64,000 nucleotides of DNA from SLQH01 sp964612995 (GTDB lineage Bacteria > Planctomycetota > UBA11346). The notes under the pieces are model-generated. The model was not told where the DNA came from. It saw only the letters and a program-made list of their open reading frames with translations, and did not search any database. Shown one piece after another: positions 23,310 through 33,147 of this stretch. The stretch lies in assembly GCA_964612995.1 (NCBI GenBank), contig CAZTGE010000002.1, positions 1-64,000 of the forward strand, given 5' to 3'. Every line of letters begins with the position of its first letter. The stretch's first letter is position 1. The translations under genes and the position numbers were made by a program.

Positions 23310-24969
23310 TCGGCAGCGGCCGGGTCGGTCCTGCCGGTTGCTCCTTGCTTGCATGGTGGGCCTGACCGGGGCCGCTCTCGATGCGGCCGATCCCCCACCA
23401 CGCGCGTTCGAGCTGCGCGACGCGGTGCTGCGTCTGCGCCTGTCGCAGCTGGTGCGGACCCGCGAGCGCTACGTGCGCAGCCCTCTGCGCGCACTCGCGC
23501 GACAGCTCGAGCTCGGACCGGCCGTGTGGCAAGGCCAGCTCGCGGCCATTGAGCTGAGCCCGGAGGAGGACCTGGCCGATCTGCTCACAGTCGTGCGCGC
23601 TGCCGGCGCCTCGTTGGCCTGGCCACCGCCGACGGCCGATGCGCCGGCCCCGCGCCCGGAGCAGGTGGTGTTCAACTGCGTGTTCGAGGCCGAACCGCTG
23701 CGGTGGCTCGCCCCGCGTCTGCGCCGCTTCGTGCCGCAACCGGCAGAGCGGCTTCCACCGGAGGGGGTCGATTGGCTCTGTGAGGGCGACGGCATCCAGC
23801 TCGCCCGGTGTGGCTCGCTGCTCAATCTCAGCTTGTGCCGGCGCTATGGCGATCCGTTCGCGCAGCGGGGCGTGATCCCCCGGCCGTTGGCTGACCCACC
23901 CTCGTTGTTCGATGCGCAGGCCGACGCCGAGGTGCTGGTCGCACTCGATCGGGTCTACCGCTGGGCCGCGCCGACGCTGCGCGCCGCGGTGCACACCGAA
24001 CTCCATCCGCTGCTTCCCACCGACGAACAGCTGCGCGGTGCGCAGGCCGAAGTGAGCTGGCGGCTCGGCCCGGCGGGGTTGACCGAGCGGCTGCGTCTGG
24101 TGCATCCGCGCCTGGGTCCGCTCGCCGCCGGGCAAGAGGTCGATCGCACGCTGTTGGCCGGCCTGCCCGGCGACACGCTCTGGGCTCTGGCGCTGCGTCT
24201 GGGCCCGGAAGAGGCGGCATCCTGGGGCGAGGCGCTGATCGGGCGTCTGCCGCTCTCACGGCGTTTGTTGATCGATGGCGCCTTGCTGGTCGAGGGGCTG
24301 CCGCGGCTCAAGACCCTCTGCGCGCTGCCGTGCGGGCATGTCCTGTTCTACGCGCGCGAGGTCGGTGGGATCCCGGCGTTGACGCTGGCGCTGGAGGCCG
24401 ATGGCGCGGTGGCGCGGGACCTGCTCGCAGGGCTGGCCGATCGGCTGGAGTGGATGGTCGACGGAACCGGCGATTGCCACGGCATGATCGGCATCCTGCC
24501 TGTGCACCTGGGGGTGCGCGAAGGTTGGTTGATCGCCACCACAGATGGTCGTGGAGTCGCGGCGCATGAGGCACGCGCGGGCGGCTTCCTGGACCATGCG
24601 GGTGTCAGCGCGGCGCTCGCGGCGCTGCCCGAAGGCCCGCTGCGGTTGATCGGGCTCAGCCGCAGCCCGGCGGTGTGGCAACGACTCGCCCGGATGGCGC
24701 GGGTCGCGGTGGCGCTCGATCCGGCGGTGGAGGCCTGCGCCCGTCCATTGCAGCTCGACACCCTGCCGGCCGCGCTGGAGGCGCTGGCGCCGAGCGCGGG
24801 CAGCTGCCATCTCATGCAGCACTCCGGCGCCTGGGAGGTGCACGCCAGCGGCCTGTGCGGTGGTCCGCTGAGCCAGGCCCTGCTCGGTGTCGGCCTGGTG
24901 GGGTGGTGGCGTTGGCGCCAGGCGACGCCCCAACGCGAACGGCCGGACCCAGCGGGCCCGGCCGAATGA
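23293..24969 (+). CDS. Secreted protein coupled to the FHA kinase, function unknown
   Basis: 558 residues; GGGGAG precedes ATG 23293. Signal peptide (CRLLLACMVGLTGAALDAAD). The body is rich in Leu, Arg and Ala with alternating strands and helices and no motif I can name; a hydrophobic segment near the end (QALLGVGLVGWWRW) may anchor it to the membrane, with a short basic tail. The general pattern, a long exported protein with repeated strand-helix units and a terminal hydrophobic helix, is reminiscent of DUF3352-type planctomycete proteins, but that is only an impression. The overlap with the kinase gene suggests it is a partner or target of that kinase. Confidence 0.7.
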   Translation: MTTLSDRQRPGRSCRLLLACMVGLTGAALDAADPPPRAFELRDAVLRLRLSQLVRTRERYVRSPLRALARQLELGPAVWQGQLAAIELSPEEDLADLLTVVRAAGASLAWPPPTADAPAPRPEQVVFNCVFEAEPLRWLAPRLRRFVPQPAERLPPEGVDWLCEGDGIQLARCGSLLNLSLCRRYGDPFAQRGVIPRPLADPPSLFDAQADAEVLVALDRVYRWAAPTLRAAVHTELHPLLPTDEQLRGAQAEVSWRLGPAGLTERLRLVHPRLGPLAAGQEVDRTLLAGLPGDTLWALALRLGPEEAASWGEALIGRLPLSRRLLIDGALLVEGLPRLKTLCALPCGHVLFYAREVGGIPALTLALEADGAVARDLLAGLADRLEWMVDGTGDCHGMIGILPVHLGVREGWLIATTDGRGVAAHEARAGGFLDHAGVSAALAALPEGPLRLIGLSRSPAVWQRLARMARVAVALDPAVEACARPLQLDTLPAALEALAPSAGSCHLMQHSGAWEVHASGLCGGPLSQALLGVGLVGWWRWRQATPQRERPDPAGPAE

Positions 24970-24990
24970 CTGCACAGTTGTGGCGTCAGC

Positions 24991-25236
24991 TCAGTTGGCG
25001 TCGGCGACCACGTCGACGGTCCGCCCGCGGAAGGCGATGCTGCCGTCGATCCGGGCGAACAGGGTGTAGTCCTTGCCGAGGCCGACGCCGGAGCCGGGCT
25101 TCCAGCGGGTACCGCACTGGCGGATGATGATGTTGCCTGCGCGCACGCGCTCGCCGCCGTACTTCTTGATGCCCCGGCGCTTGGAAATGCTGTCGCGGCC
25201 GTTGTTGGTCGAACCCTGACCGGTCTTGTGTGCCAT
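24991..25236 (-). CDS. rpmA: 50S ribosomal protein L27
   Basis: 81 residues starting MAHKTGQGSTNNGRDS, the standard bacterial L27 N-terminus without the cleavable extension of Firmicutes. The conserved GERVRAGNIIIRQ, GTRWKPGSGVGLGKDYTLFA segments (given in part) follow. Its N-terminal arm reaches the peptidyl-transferase centre. The usual partner rplU (L21) is not upstream; the neighbour is ftsK, 119 bases away, so the L21-L27 operon is split in this genome. It converges on the secreted-protein gene with 21 bases between stops. Confidence 0.97.
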   Translation of the reverse strand: MAHKTGQGSTNNGRDSISKRRGIKKYGGERVRAGNIIIRQCGTRWKPGSGVGLGKDYTLFARIDGSIAFRGRTVDVVADAN

Positions 25237-25355
25237 GTCGCCCTGCCTTTCCTGCGAATGGGGAGCGGAGGATACGCGACAGCCCCTGCGATCAAGCGCT
25301 TTGTCCGCGCGGCGCACGGTGCCGCCGTGGAAGCGGAGCGGGCTCGCGGTCGGGC

Positions 25356-27995
25356 TCAGGAGACGGGATTGGTGTAGATCTCGTCGTCCTCGTCCCAGGT
25401 CAGCCCGCCGTTGGTCAGTTCGTCGAGCCAGTCCTCCCAGCCCTTGAGGAACTCGCGCGCTTTGGTGCCCTTGGCCGGCCCGAGAATGCCGAGGTCCTCC
25501 ATCAGTTCGACGTACTGTGTCGCCTTGTTGTAGCCCACCCCGAGCTTGCGGCGGAGGAAGTCGGCGCCGGTCTTGTTGTAGCGGAACATCGACCACACCG
25601 CCTCGTGGAACTGGCGGTCGGTGAGCCAGGCGCTGGCTTTCTCGTCACCCGAGCCGCCACCGCCGGCCATGCTCACAGCGTGGATCTTGCAGATCGACTC
25701 GTCGTATTCGGGTTCGCCCTGGCTGCGCGCATGGTCGACGATGGCGTCGATCTCGTGATCCTTGACCCAGACGCCCTGTCCGCGGATGAGGTTGGAGGAG
25801 CCAGGCGGCAGGAACAGCATGTCGCCACGGCCGAGCAGGTTCTCTGCCCCGCCGGAGTCGAGCACCACCCGCGAGTTGGACTTGTCTGCGACGCGGAAGC
25901 AGATCCGACAGGGGAGGTTCGATTTGATCAGCCCGGTGACCACGTCGGCCGAGGGCCGTTGGGTGGTCAGGATCACATGGATGCCGCAGGCGCGCGCCTT
26001 GGCCGTGAGGCGGACCAGGCTCTTCTCGACCTCCTTGTTGACCATCATCAGGTCGGCGTACTCGTCGACCACGATGATGGTGTAATGCATACGTACCGGC
26101 AGACCGGGCAGCTCCTCGAGGTTCTTGCCCTTGGCGGCGAGGCGTTCGGCGATCTTGCGTTCGCCGAGGCGGTTGTAGGTGCCGATGTCGCGCGCGCCGA
26201 CCAGCCGTAGCGCGTAGAAGCGCTCGTCCATCTCGCGGCAGGCCCATTCGAGCGCGGCGTGGGCCTTGGTCATGTCGGTGATCGGCGGCGTGAGCAGGTG
26301 GGGGATGCCTTCGTAGCCGGCCAGCTCGACCTGCTTGGGGTCGACCATGATGAATTTGATCTCGTCGGGGTCGCGGAACAGCAGCAGCGAGCAGATGATC
26401 GCGTTGAGGCATACCGACTTGCCCATGCCGGTAGCGCCAGCGATCAACAAATGCGGCATCTTGTTCAGGTCGCCGACCAAGGCGGTGCCGAGGACATCGC
26501 GGCCGATCACCAAGGGCAGGGTGAGCTTGTGCGGGTCGAGCTCGTCGACCAGATCCCGCATCACCACCGCCTCTTTGTGCTGGTTGGGCACCTCGACCCC
26601 GACCGTACGCTTGTTGGGTAGCGGGGCGACGATGCGGATGCCTTCGCAACCGAGCTTGAGCGCGAGGTCCTTCTCGAAGCCCTCGAGCCGGTTGACCCGC
26701 AGGCCTGATTCGAGCAGCTCGAGCTCGTACTGGGTGATCACCGGTCCGCGGGTGTGCCCGGCCACACGCACGCTGATGCGGTGTTCCTTGAACATCTCCT
26801 CGATCGCCTCGCCGGTCTCCTGGACCTCGGCCTGGTGCAGGCTCTGGTCGACCTCCGGGGCGTCCTCGAGCAGGCCGATGTCGGGTAGCGAGTAGTCCTC
26901 GCCGTTGCTGCGCAGCCGCGGTGCTGGCTTGGGGCGCGGCGGTCTGGGCGCCGGTTCCGGCGCCGGGGTCGGGCTCGCGGGCGCGGGGGTCGGCTCACGC
27001 GGCTCGGGTATCGGCGTAGGGGCGGGCTCGGCGGAGCCCGCATCCGTATTGCGCTGCGGCGCCACGTCCGTATCGGTCGGCTTGTTCGTTTCGTCCTGGG
27101 CGCCGTCGAGCTCGCGCCGACGTTGGCGGATGCGTTCGACCAGGTCCCGCGCATCGAGCGAGGTGGTTTCGCGGTCGGCGATGCGGCGCTGGACCTCATT
27201 GATATCGGTCCGGGCGCGCTCGTCATCGCGGTCGTCGGACTCGTCGCGATCGCTCTGGGGGTCGCGGACAGCGGCGGGGTTGGGCACCGCGGTCACCGGC
27301 GGTGGCCCGGGTTCGCGCAGGCCGCTGGGGTCGCGAGGGCGCACGACCTTGCGTCGTTGCTCGCAGCGGGCGTGGCGATGACGCCGCAGCGCTCGCCAGG
27401 CGCGGCGGGTGTAACGGACCAGATGCAGTTGCAGCAGGACGACGCACAGCGTCAGTAGCGCGAGCAGGAACAGCAGGGCCCCGTTGGTGTCGAGGAAGCG
27501 GGTCAGCAAGCCACCGGGATCGTTGGGGTGGGCCGCACCAGGGGTCCGGGTAAGGAGGTTGCCCAGCGCACCCCCGAGTCCGCCGCCGTAACGGGCCAGA
27601 TCCTGGTTCCAGCGCGCGAGCAACCAGGTGCTGACCGGATTCGGCGGCAGCAGATGCAGCAGACCGCAGATGACCGGTAGCAGCAGCAACGCGGCAGTCA
27701 GTCGCGTGCCGAGGTTCTCGAGCATCTTGCCACGCAGCAGGGCGATGCCGTAGCCGAATGCGATCAGCGGCAGCAGGAAGGCACCGAGCCCCCACATGGC
27801 CACCAGCAGATGGGCCGTATGGCCGCCAGGACTGCGACAGAGATTCTGCGTCGGATTGGTGGTGCCGCCGACCTGATGATGGTCGAAACTCAGCAGGGCC
27901 AGGGCCAGGAAGGCAGCGAAGAGCAACAGCAGCAGGGCGAGTAGGACCCGCGCGACCCGATGGGGAACCGGCAGGGCGACCGTGGCCTCGTTCAT
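25356..27995 (-). CDS. ftsK: DNA translocase FtsK
   Basis: 879 residues from ATG 27995. Four membrane helices in the first 190 residues anchor it at the septum. A Pro/Ala/Glu-rich linker (about 200-375, including PEPREPTPAPASPTPAPEP) separates them from the motor. The motor has Walker A GATGMGKS (about 520), Walker B IIVVDEYADLM, the TTQRPSADVVTGLIKSN block and the CRICFRVADKSNSRVVLD segment. The C-terminal gamma winged helix ends the protein (TGADFLRRKLGVGYNKATQY, then GILGPAKGTKAREFL), so it can read KOPS-type sites. It pumps chromosomal DNA during division and activates XerCD. It lies 84 bases behind rbfA in the same direction. Confidence 0.96.
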   Translation of the reverse strand: MNEATVALPVPHRVARVLLALLLLLFAAFLALALLSFDHHQVGGTTNPTQNLCRSPGGHTAHLLVAMWGLGAFLLPLIAFGYGIALLRGKMLENLGTRLTAALLLLPVICGLLHLLPPNPVSTWLLARWNQDLARYGGGLGGALGNLLTRTPGAAHPNDPGGLLTRFLDTNGALLFLLALLTLCVVLLQLHLVRYTRRAWRALRRHRHARCEQRRKVVRPRDPSGLREPGPPPVTAVPNPAAVRDPQSDRDESDDRDDERARTDINEVQRRIADRETTSLDARDLVERIRQRRRELDGAQDETNKPTDTDVAPQRNTDAGSAEPAPTPIPEPREPTPAPASPTPAPEPAPRPPRPKPAPRLRSNGEDYSLPDIGLLEDAPEVDQSLHQAEVQETGEAIEEMFKEHRISVRVAGHTRGPVITQYELELLESGLRVNRLEGFEKDLALKLGCEGIRIVAPLPNKRTVGVEVPNQHKEAVVMRDLVDELDPHKLTLPLVIGRDVLGTALVGDLNKMPHLLIAGATGMGKSVCLNAIICSLLLFRDPDEIKFIMVDPKQVELAGYEGIPHLLTPPITDMTKAHAALEWACREMDERFYALRLVGARDIGTYNRLGERKIAERLAAKGKNLEELPGLPVRMHYTIIVVDEYADLMMVNKEVEKSLVRLTAKARACGIHVILTTQRPSADVVTGLIKSNLPCRICFRVADKSNSRVVLDSGGAENLLGRGDMLFLPPGSSNLIRGQGVWVKDHEIDAIVDHARSQGEPEYDESICKIHAVSMAGGGGSGDEKASAWLTDRQFHEAVWSMFRYNKTGADFLRRKLGVGYNKATQYVELMEDLGILGPAKGTKAREFLKGWEDWLDELTNGGLTWDEDDEIYTNPVS

Positions 27996-28079
27996 GCAGC
28001 GGAGTCTAGTGAGCCCAGGTGCTGTTTCTATGCCGGATGCGGCGGCGCGCACAACGTGCAGGCCGCATCCGTCGCGGCT

Positions 28080-28496
28080 TCACAGCCAGTCCGGCCGATC
28101 CGAACCGTCTTGCGGTTCGCTCGCTGGCGGTTCGGGCGTGGAGTCGGGATCGCTCTGCCTGGCCTGGCGGATCAGCGCTTCCATCTCGTTACGCTGAGCC
28201 TCGGCGCTGTCGTAGGCGAAAGACAGGCGCGGCAGGCGTCGCAGCTTGACCTGCGGTGCGTAGCGGCGTTCGAGGAAGCCGCGCGCGCTGCGCAGGGCGT
28301 GCTCCGCGAGACGGCGTTGGCCCGAATCACCAAGGACGGTATAGTAGGCGGTCACCTGCTGCAGATCTGCGGTGAGCTCGCAGCGGGTGATGGTGATGAA
28401 ACCGAGACGCGGGTCACGCATCTCGGTGTTGATGGTGCCGGCGATCTCGCGGCGGAGCAGGCTTTCCAGCCGTTGCTTGCGTGACGGGGCGGGCAT
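28080..28496 (-). CDS. rbfA: Ribosome-binding factor A
   Basis: 138 residues. The KH-type fold is recognisable: SRKQRLESLLRREIAGTIN, DPRLGFITITRCELTADLQQ, AYYTVLG and the R-x-x-P-x-L-x-F element (LRRLPRLSFAYD). RbfA helps mature the 30S subunit at the 5' end of 16S rRNA. A short acidic/Pro-rich tail is extra. Position right after infB in a nusA-infB-rbfA order is the classic arrangement. Confidence 0.95.
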   Translation of the reverse strand: MPAPSRKQRLESLLRREIAGTINTEMRDPRLGFITITRCELTADLQQVTAYYTVLGDSGQRRLAEHALRSARGFLERRYAPQVKLRRLPRLSFAYDSAEAQRNEMEALIRQARQSDPDSTPEPPASEPQDGSDRPDWL

Positions 28497-28577
28497 GGCG
28501 ATCTCGTATCGACAGGCACCGTCGGTGCCGGGGCGCCGGGCTGGTCGGCCCGACGGCGCGGCAACCGGACGGGCGCG

Positions 28578-31500
28578 CTACAGCGTGCGAGCCTGGGCGC
28601 GGCGGGTGTAGAACTCCATCAGGTCGTTCTCGCGCACATCGTTCCAGCCTTCGAGGGTCAGGCCGCATTCGTAACCGGAGCGCACTTCGCGTACATTCTC
28701 CTTGAAGCGGCGCAGGGTATTGACCTTGCCCTCGTGGAGGATCATTCCGTCGCGGGTCAGGCGCATGCGGCAATCGCGCAGGACCTTGCCATCGGTGACG
28801 TACAGACCGGCGATGGTACCGGCCTTCGAGGAGCGGAACACCGCGCGGACTTCGGCGTGGCCGATGGTCTCCTGGACCATCTCGGGGTCGAGCATGCCAG
28901 AGAGCGCCAGTTTGACGTCGTCGAGCATCTCGTAGATCACCGAGTAGGTGTTGATCTCGACGTTGCGGTCCTCCGCCTGACGGCGGGCCTTGGCGTCGGC
29001 GATGACATGGAAGCCGATGACCAGCGCGTCGGAGGCCTCGGCCAGCGTGATGTCGCCGGTGGTGATGCAGCCCACGCCCGAGTGGATGATGTTGACCTTG
29101 ACCTCGGCCTCGTCAGCGGCGATGTCGACCAGGCTCTTGCTGACCACTTCGAGCGAACCGGCGGCGTCGGCCTTGAGGATCAGGCGCAGTTCCTTCTTCT
29201 TGGCCTCGGCGAGATCCTCGAACAGGCTGGCCAGGGTGGTGGTGGTGTTGCGGGCGGCGAGTTCCTTCTCGCGGCTCTTGTGCTGCCGCTGGTCGGCGGC
29301 GTTTGCCGCGGTCTTGAGGTCCTCCATGACGTGGAACCGGGCGCCGGCGCCGGGCAGTTCCGAGAGGCCGGTGACTTCGACCGCATGCGACGGGCCTGCG
29401 AGTTTGACCGGTTCGCCGGTCCAATCGAGCATCTGGCGCACCCGGCCGTAGCCACTGCCGGCGAGCAGGATGTCACCAACGGCGAGGCTGCCGCGTTGGA
29501 CCAGCAGGGTGGCGGTGACGCCGCGACCTTCGCTGAGGTTGGCTTCGATCACGGTGCCCGAGGCCCTGGCGAAGTGGTTCGCCTGCAATTCCAGGACCTC
29601 GGACTCGAGCGACAGGCGCTCGAGCAGATCGTCGATGCCTTCGCCAGTGATCGCGGAGCAGGGGATCACGCCGATGTCGCCGCCCCATTCCTCGGCCAGC
29701 AGGCCCTGTTCGGAAAGCTGACGCAGGACCTTCTCGCGATCGGCGTTGTCCTTGTCGACCTTGTTCATCGCCACCACCAGCGAGACCCCGGCGGCCTTGG
29801 CGTGGTTGATGGCTTCGATGGTCTGCGGCATGACGCCGTCGTCGGCCGCGATCACGATCACCGCGATGTCGGTGATGTGCGCGCCGCGGGCGCGCATCTC
29901 GGTGAAGGCCTCGTGGCCCGGGGTGTCGATGAAGGTGACCTCGAGCCCGGAGGGCGTCTCGACGGTGTAGGCGCCGACGTGCTGCGTGATGCCGCCGGCC
30001 TCGCCCTCGGTGACGTGCGTCTTGCGGATCGCGTCGAGCAGACTGGTCTTGCCGTGGTCGACGTGGCCGAGGATGGTCATCACCGGCGGACGCGGTGCCA
30101 GATCCTCTTCGTTGTCCTCTTCCTCGTGGAGCGCTTCGACCTCTTCCTCGACGTCGGCCTGCTCCTTGATGGAGACCTGTTTGTCGAACTCCTGCCCGAG
30201 CAACTCGATGGTGTCGCGGTCGAGGTTGGAGTTGATGTTGGCCATCACGCCGGCCATGAACAGCTTGGCGATGACCACGCTCGACTTGAGGCCGGAGGCT
30301 TCGGAGAAGTCACGCACGGTGCACGGCAGCGCGACGGTGAACTCAGTCTTGCCCGAGAGATCCTCTTCCTCGGTCGAGAGGGTGCGGCGCTGCCGCACCC
30401 GGCGGGTCATCTGCTCCTCGCGCTCACGCTTGTCGGCGCGATGGCTGCGGCGATCACGACCACCGCCGCGTCCGCCGCGGCCGGCGCCCGGCCCGCCCGG
30501 ACCACCAGGCCCCGGAGGCCCGCCGGCACCGGCGCGACCGCGGTTGTCGATCGGACGGAAGGCGCGGCGACCCTTGCGGTCACGCGCCTTGGCCTCGGTC
30601 ACCCGTTGCTGCATCGCGAGGTTGCGGCGGATGTTGTCCTGGATGATCTTGCGTCGGTCCTCGGCCGAGAGCTGTTCGCCCTGCTCGGGCGCGGCTGTCG
30701 GCGGGCGCGCGGACATCTCGGGCTTGGGCGCGTGATCGGCCTTTCTGGCCGTGGCCTTGGCCAGTCCGGCGAGCTTGCTGCCCAGCGAGGAACGGGCGCC
30801 GGCCTTGGTCGGCTTGGCCGGCGCGGCTTCGGTCGCGGTGGCGTCGGCTTCGGCCGGCGGTGCCTCGGCCTCGGTTCCGGTCTCGGCGCTGGGCGCCTCG
30901 GCGACAGGAGCCGGGGGCTGCATCGCCTGCGCGCTGGGCGTCTCGGCGGCGGTCCCGGTGTCCGCCTCGCTCGGCATCGGCGCCTCGCTCGGTGCCGGGG
31001 CCTCGGACGAGGGCTCGGCACCGGCAGTGGCCCCGCCCGCGGCGGTGGCTGCGCCCACTGCGGCGGCGGACCGTGCAGCTTCGGCTTCGGCCGCCTGGGC
31101 CTCGCGCTGGAGGCGGGCGAGTTCCTCGCTCAGCCGCCGGGCTTCTTCCTCGCGCCGCCGGGCCTCTTCCTCGGCCTGGTGGCGGGCGAACTCCTCGGCC
31201 TCGACACGCAGCCGCTCGGCCTCCTCGGCCTTGCGGGCGGCTTCCTCTTCGGCCAGACGCCGTTCCTCGTCCTCGGCCTCGCGCTCCTTGAGCGCCTGCT
31301 CGTGCTTGCGCCGCTCCTCGGCGAGGCGGGCCTCGCGCTCGGCTTCGGCCTCGAGTTCCTTCTGCTGCTCCTTGCGTCGACGCGTGGCGGCGGCCTTCTT
31401 GGCCGCGAGCGAGCGCTTGTGCTTGAGCTCGAACTCCTCGGCGATGATCGGCGCGAAGGGCTGACCATCGGTGGTCTCGAGTCCGTCGCAGGCGAGCAGC

Positions 31501-31631
31501 CGCTTGACCTCGTCGGTGGGGAGGTCCGTGTCGATGCCGCCGGGCAGACGGATATCCAGGTCCTCCTCGCACACTTCGATGAGGAGTTCTTTGTCGAGGT
31601 TGTATTCTTCTGCCAGTTCAGCCAGCTTCAT
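28578..31631 (-). CDS. infB: Translation initiation factor IF-2
   Basis: 1017 residues from ATG 31631, behind GGAAGA. It starts with an IF2-N-like module (KLAELAEEYNLDKELLIEV). Residues about 70-330 are a long Ala/Glu/Arg helix and Ala/Pro/Glu low-complexity region, then a Gly/Pro/Arg stretch (GGPPGPGGPGGPGAGRG) and a second IF2-N module. The GTPase domain begins with GHVDHGKT (about 522-529), DTPGHEAF and NKVDK, followed by domains II, III and IV to the fMet-tRNA-binding C terminus. It brings initiator tRNA to the 30S subunit and promotes subunit joining. It is longer than E. coli IF-2 (890) because of the low-complexity part. Confidence 0.97.
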   Translation of the reverse strand: MKLAELAEEYNLDKELLIEVCEEDLDIRLPGGIDTDLPTDEVKRLLACDGLETTDGQPFAPIIAEEFELKHKRSLAAKKAAATRRRKEQQKELEAEAEREARLAEERRKHEQALKEREAEDEERRLAEEEAARKAEEAERLRVEAEEFARHQAEEEARRREEEARRLSEELARLQREAQAAEAEAARSAAAVGAATAAGGATAGAEPSSEAPAPSEAPMPSEADTGTAAETPSAQAMQPPAPVAEAPSAETGTEAEAPPAEADATATEAAPAKPTKAGARSSLGSKLAGLAKATARKADHAPKPEMSARPPTAAPEQGEQLSAEDRRKIIQDNIRRNLAMQQRVTEAKARDRKGRRAFRPIDNRGRAGAGGPPGPGGPGGPGAGRGGRGGGRDRRSHRADKREREEQMTRRVRQRRTLSTEEEDLSGKTEFTVALPCTVRDFSEASGLKSSVVIAKLFMAGVMANINSNLDRDTIELLGQEFDKQVSIKEQADVEEEVEALHEEEDNEEDLAPRPPVMTILGHVDHGKTSLLDAIRKTHVTEGEAGGITQHVGAYTVETPSGLEVTFIDTPGHEAFTEMRARGAHITDIAVIVIAADDGVMPQTIEAINHAKAAGVSLVVAMNKVDKDNADREKVLRQLSEQGLLAEEWGGDIGVIPCSAITGEGIDDLLERLSLESEVLELQANHFARASGTVIEANLSEGRGVTATLLVQRGSLAVGDILLAGSGYGRVRQMLDWTGEPVKLAGPSHAVEVTGLSELPGAGARFHVMEDLKTAANAADQRQHKSREKELAARNTTTTLASLFEDLAEAKKKELRLILKADAAGSLEVVSKSLVDIAADEAEVKVNIIHSGVGCITTGDITLAEASDALVIGFHVIADAKARRQAEDRNVEINTYSVIYEMLDDVKLALSGMLDPEMVQETIGHAEVRAVFRSSKAGTIAGLYVTDGKVLRDCRMRLTRDGMILHEGKVNTLRRFKENVREVRSGYECGLTLEGWNDVRENDLMEFYTRRAQARTL

Positions 31632-31697
31632 AGATCTTCCGATGGGTTGTCGCCCGCTCCGGGAACATGTGGTCGCGCCTGCGGAAGTCCGCGCAAC

Positions 31698-33068
31698 CTA
31701 GGCCTCGTCCCCACCAGGTGAAGCGGAATGTATGTCGGCCTCGGCGGGGGATGGCGCAGCATCCGCGGAGAGGAACGGATCGCTGCTCTGGGCGCTGTCG
31801 AGCGCGAGGCGAGCGGCCTCGAGGGCCTCTTGTTCCTCGCGACGCCGCTCCTCTTCTTCCGCCTGTACGCGGCGATGAACAATCTCGTCGCGTTCGGCCC
31901 GCTCCTCGTCATCGAGCAGCTCGTCGGCCTTGTCGATGAGCTGCTGGGCTTTGGCGTAGTCGAGATTGTACTCTTCCATCGCCTCGGCCAGCAGCTCCGG
32001 GGTCTGCGCCGCGAGCACGGCGTAGCCGTCGAGGTGGTTGTCGAGGAAGATCTCGCGCATGAAGTCCTCCATCAGCCCGAGGCGGATGAACTCCTGCAGC
32101 TTCTCGGCGCCGGTGGTCCGCTGTTCACGCGCCTGTTCCTCGCTCATCACGTCGATCTTGTAGCGCGTCAGCCGGGCGGCGAGGCGGACGTTCTGCCCCG
32201 CCTTGCCGATGGCCAGCGGGAGCTGGTCCTGGCTCACCACCACCTTGGCGCGGTCGCGGAAGGTGTCGTAGCTGACCGAGAGGATGCCGGCCGGCTTGAG
32301 GCTGTTGATGATGAACTGAGCCGGATCGTCGGACCAGGGGATGATGTCGATCTTCTCGCCACCGAGTTCATCGGCGATCTTGGTGATCCGGCTGCCACGC
32401 ATGCCGACGCAGGCGCCGACCGGATCGACGCGCATGTCGTGGCTCTCGACCGCGATCTTGGTCCGGCGGCCGGCTTCGCGGACGATGCCCTTGATCTCGA
32501 TCAGCGCGTCTGCGACCTCGGGGATCTCGGCCATGAACAGCTCGCGCACGAAGGCCGAATGGGTGCGCGAGAGCACCAGGCGCACCCGCTGGCCCTTCTT
32601 GGCCACGTTGAGCAGGTAGGCGCGGATCGCGGCGCCGGGACGGTAGATCTCGCCGGGAATCTGCTCCTCGCGCGGGAGGATGGCCTCGGCACGTCCGAGC
32701 TGGACGATGACCACCCCGCGTTCGGCGCGCTGGATGGTGCCGGAAACGATGGTGTGCATCCGCTTCTCGAACTCGTCGAACAGGATGTCGCGTTCGTTCT
32801 CGCGCAGGCGTTGCATGATCACCTGCTTGGCGACGTTGGCCACGATCCGGCCCAGCGATTCGAGCGCCACCGGCTCGTTGCCCTCGAAGGCCCGCATCTC
32901 GCCGGTCTCGCGATCGATGGTCAGACTGAACTCGTCGCGGGGGTTGAATCGCTTCTGCGCCGCCTGCAGCAGGGCCCGCTCGATGTCGGCGAGGATCTCT
33001 TCCTTGTCCAGGCCGCGATCGCGGCTGATGGAATCGACCAGACGCATGAATTCCGCGGAATCGACCAT
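31698..33068 (-). CDS. nusA: Transcription termination/antitermination factor NusA
   Basis: 456 residues from ATG 33068, behind AGGAAA. The N-terminal RNA polymerase-binding domain (RGLDKEEILADIERALLQAA, RFNPRDEFSLTIDRETGEM) is followed by S1 (about 130-200, GTIQRAERGVVIVQLGRAEA), KH1 and KH2 (about 225-345, DPVGACVGMRGSRI and LAIGKAGQNVRLAARLT). The C-terminal part keeps one acidic helical repeat-like segment (EYNLDYAKAQQLIDKADELL) and ends in a Glu/Arg helix. NusA controls pausing, termination and antitermination. First gene of the nusA-infB-rbfA cluster. An intrinsic terminator lies only 22 bases ahead of the start codon. Confidence 0.96.
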   Translation of the reverse strand: MVDSAEFMRLVDSISRDRGLDKEEILADIERALLQAAQKRFNPRDEFSLTIDRETGEMRAFEGNEPVALESLGRIVANVAKQVIMQRLRENERDILFDEFEKRMHTIVSGTIQRAERGVVIVQLGRAEAILPREEQIPGEIYRPGAAIRAYLLNVAKKGQRVRLVLSRTHSAFVRELFMAEIPEVADALIEIKGIVREAGRRTKIAVESHDMRVDPVGACVGMRGSRITKIADELGGEKIDIIPWSDDPAQFIINSLKPAGILSVSYDTFRDRAKVVVSQDQLPLAIGKAGQNVRLAARLTRYKIDVMSEEQAREQRTTGAEKLQEFIRLGLMEDFMREIFLDNHLDGYAVLAAQTPELLAEAMEEYNLDYAKAQQLIDKADELLDDEERAERDEIVHRRVQAEEEERRREEQEALEAARLALDSAQSSDPFLSADAAPSPAEADIHSASPGGDEA

Positions 33069-33090
33069 ATCCGGTTTCCTGTGTGGTGCT

Positions 33091-33119
33091 AAAAAAGCGT
33101 GGGCCGTCTGGCCCACGCT
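33091..33119 (-). terminator. Intrinsic terminator in the nusA leader
   Basis: On the minus strand: a perfect 10-bp GC-rich stem (33119-33110 with 33105-33096), a 4-base loop, and six T residues (33096-33091). It follows the stop of the glycoside-hydrolase-like gene by 75 bases and precedes the nusA start by 22 bases. It may simply end the upstream transcript, or act as an attenuator of nusA. Confidence 0.8.
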
Positions 33120-33147
33120 ACCTGTTGCTCAGAAGTGCGTGGCGCGC

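Noticed and set aside
28734..31721. A 995-codon open frame antisense to infB
   Set aside because: The minus strand encodes complete IF-2; the plus-strand product is a low-complexity mirror without motifs.
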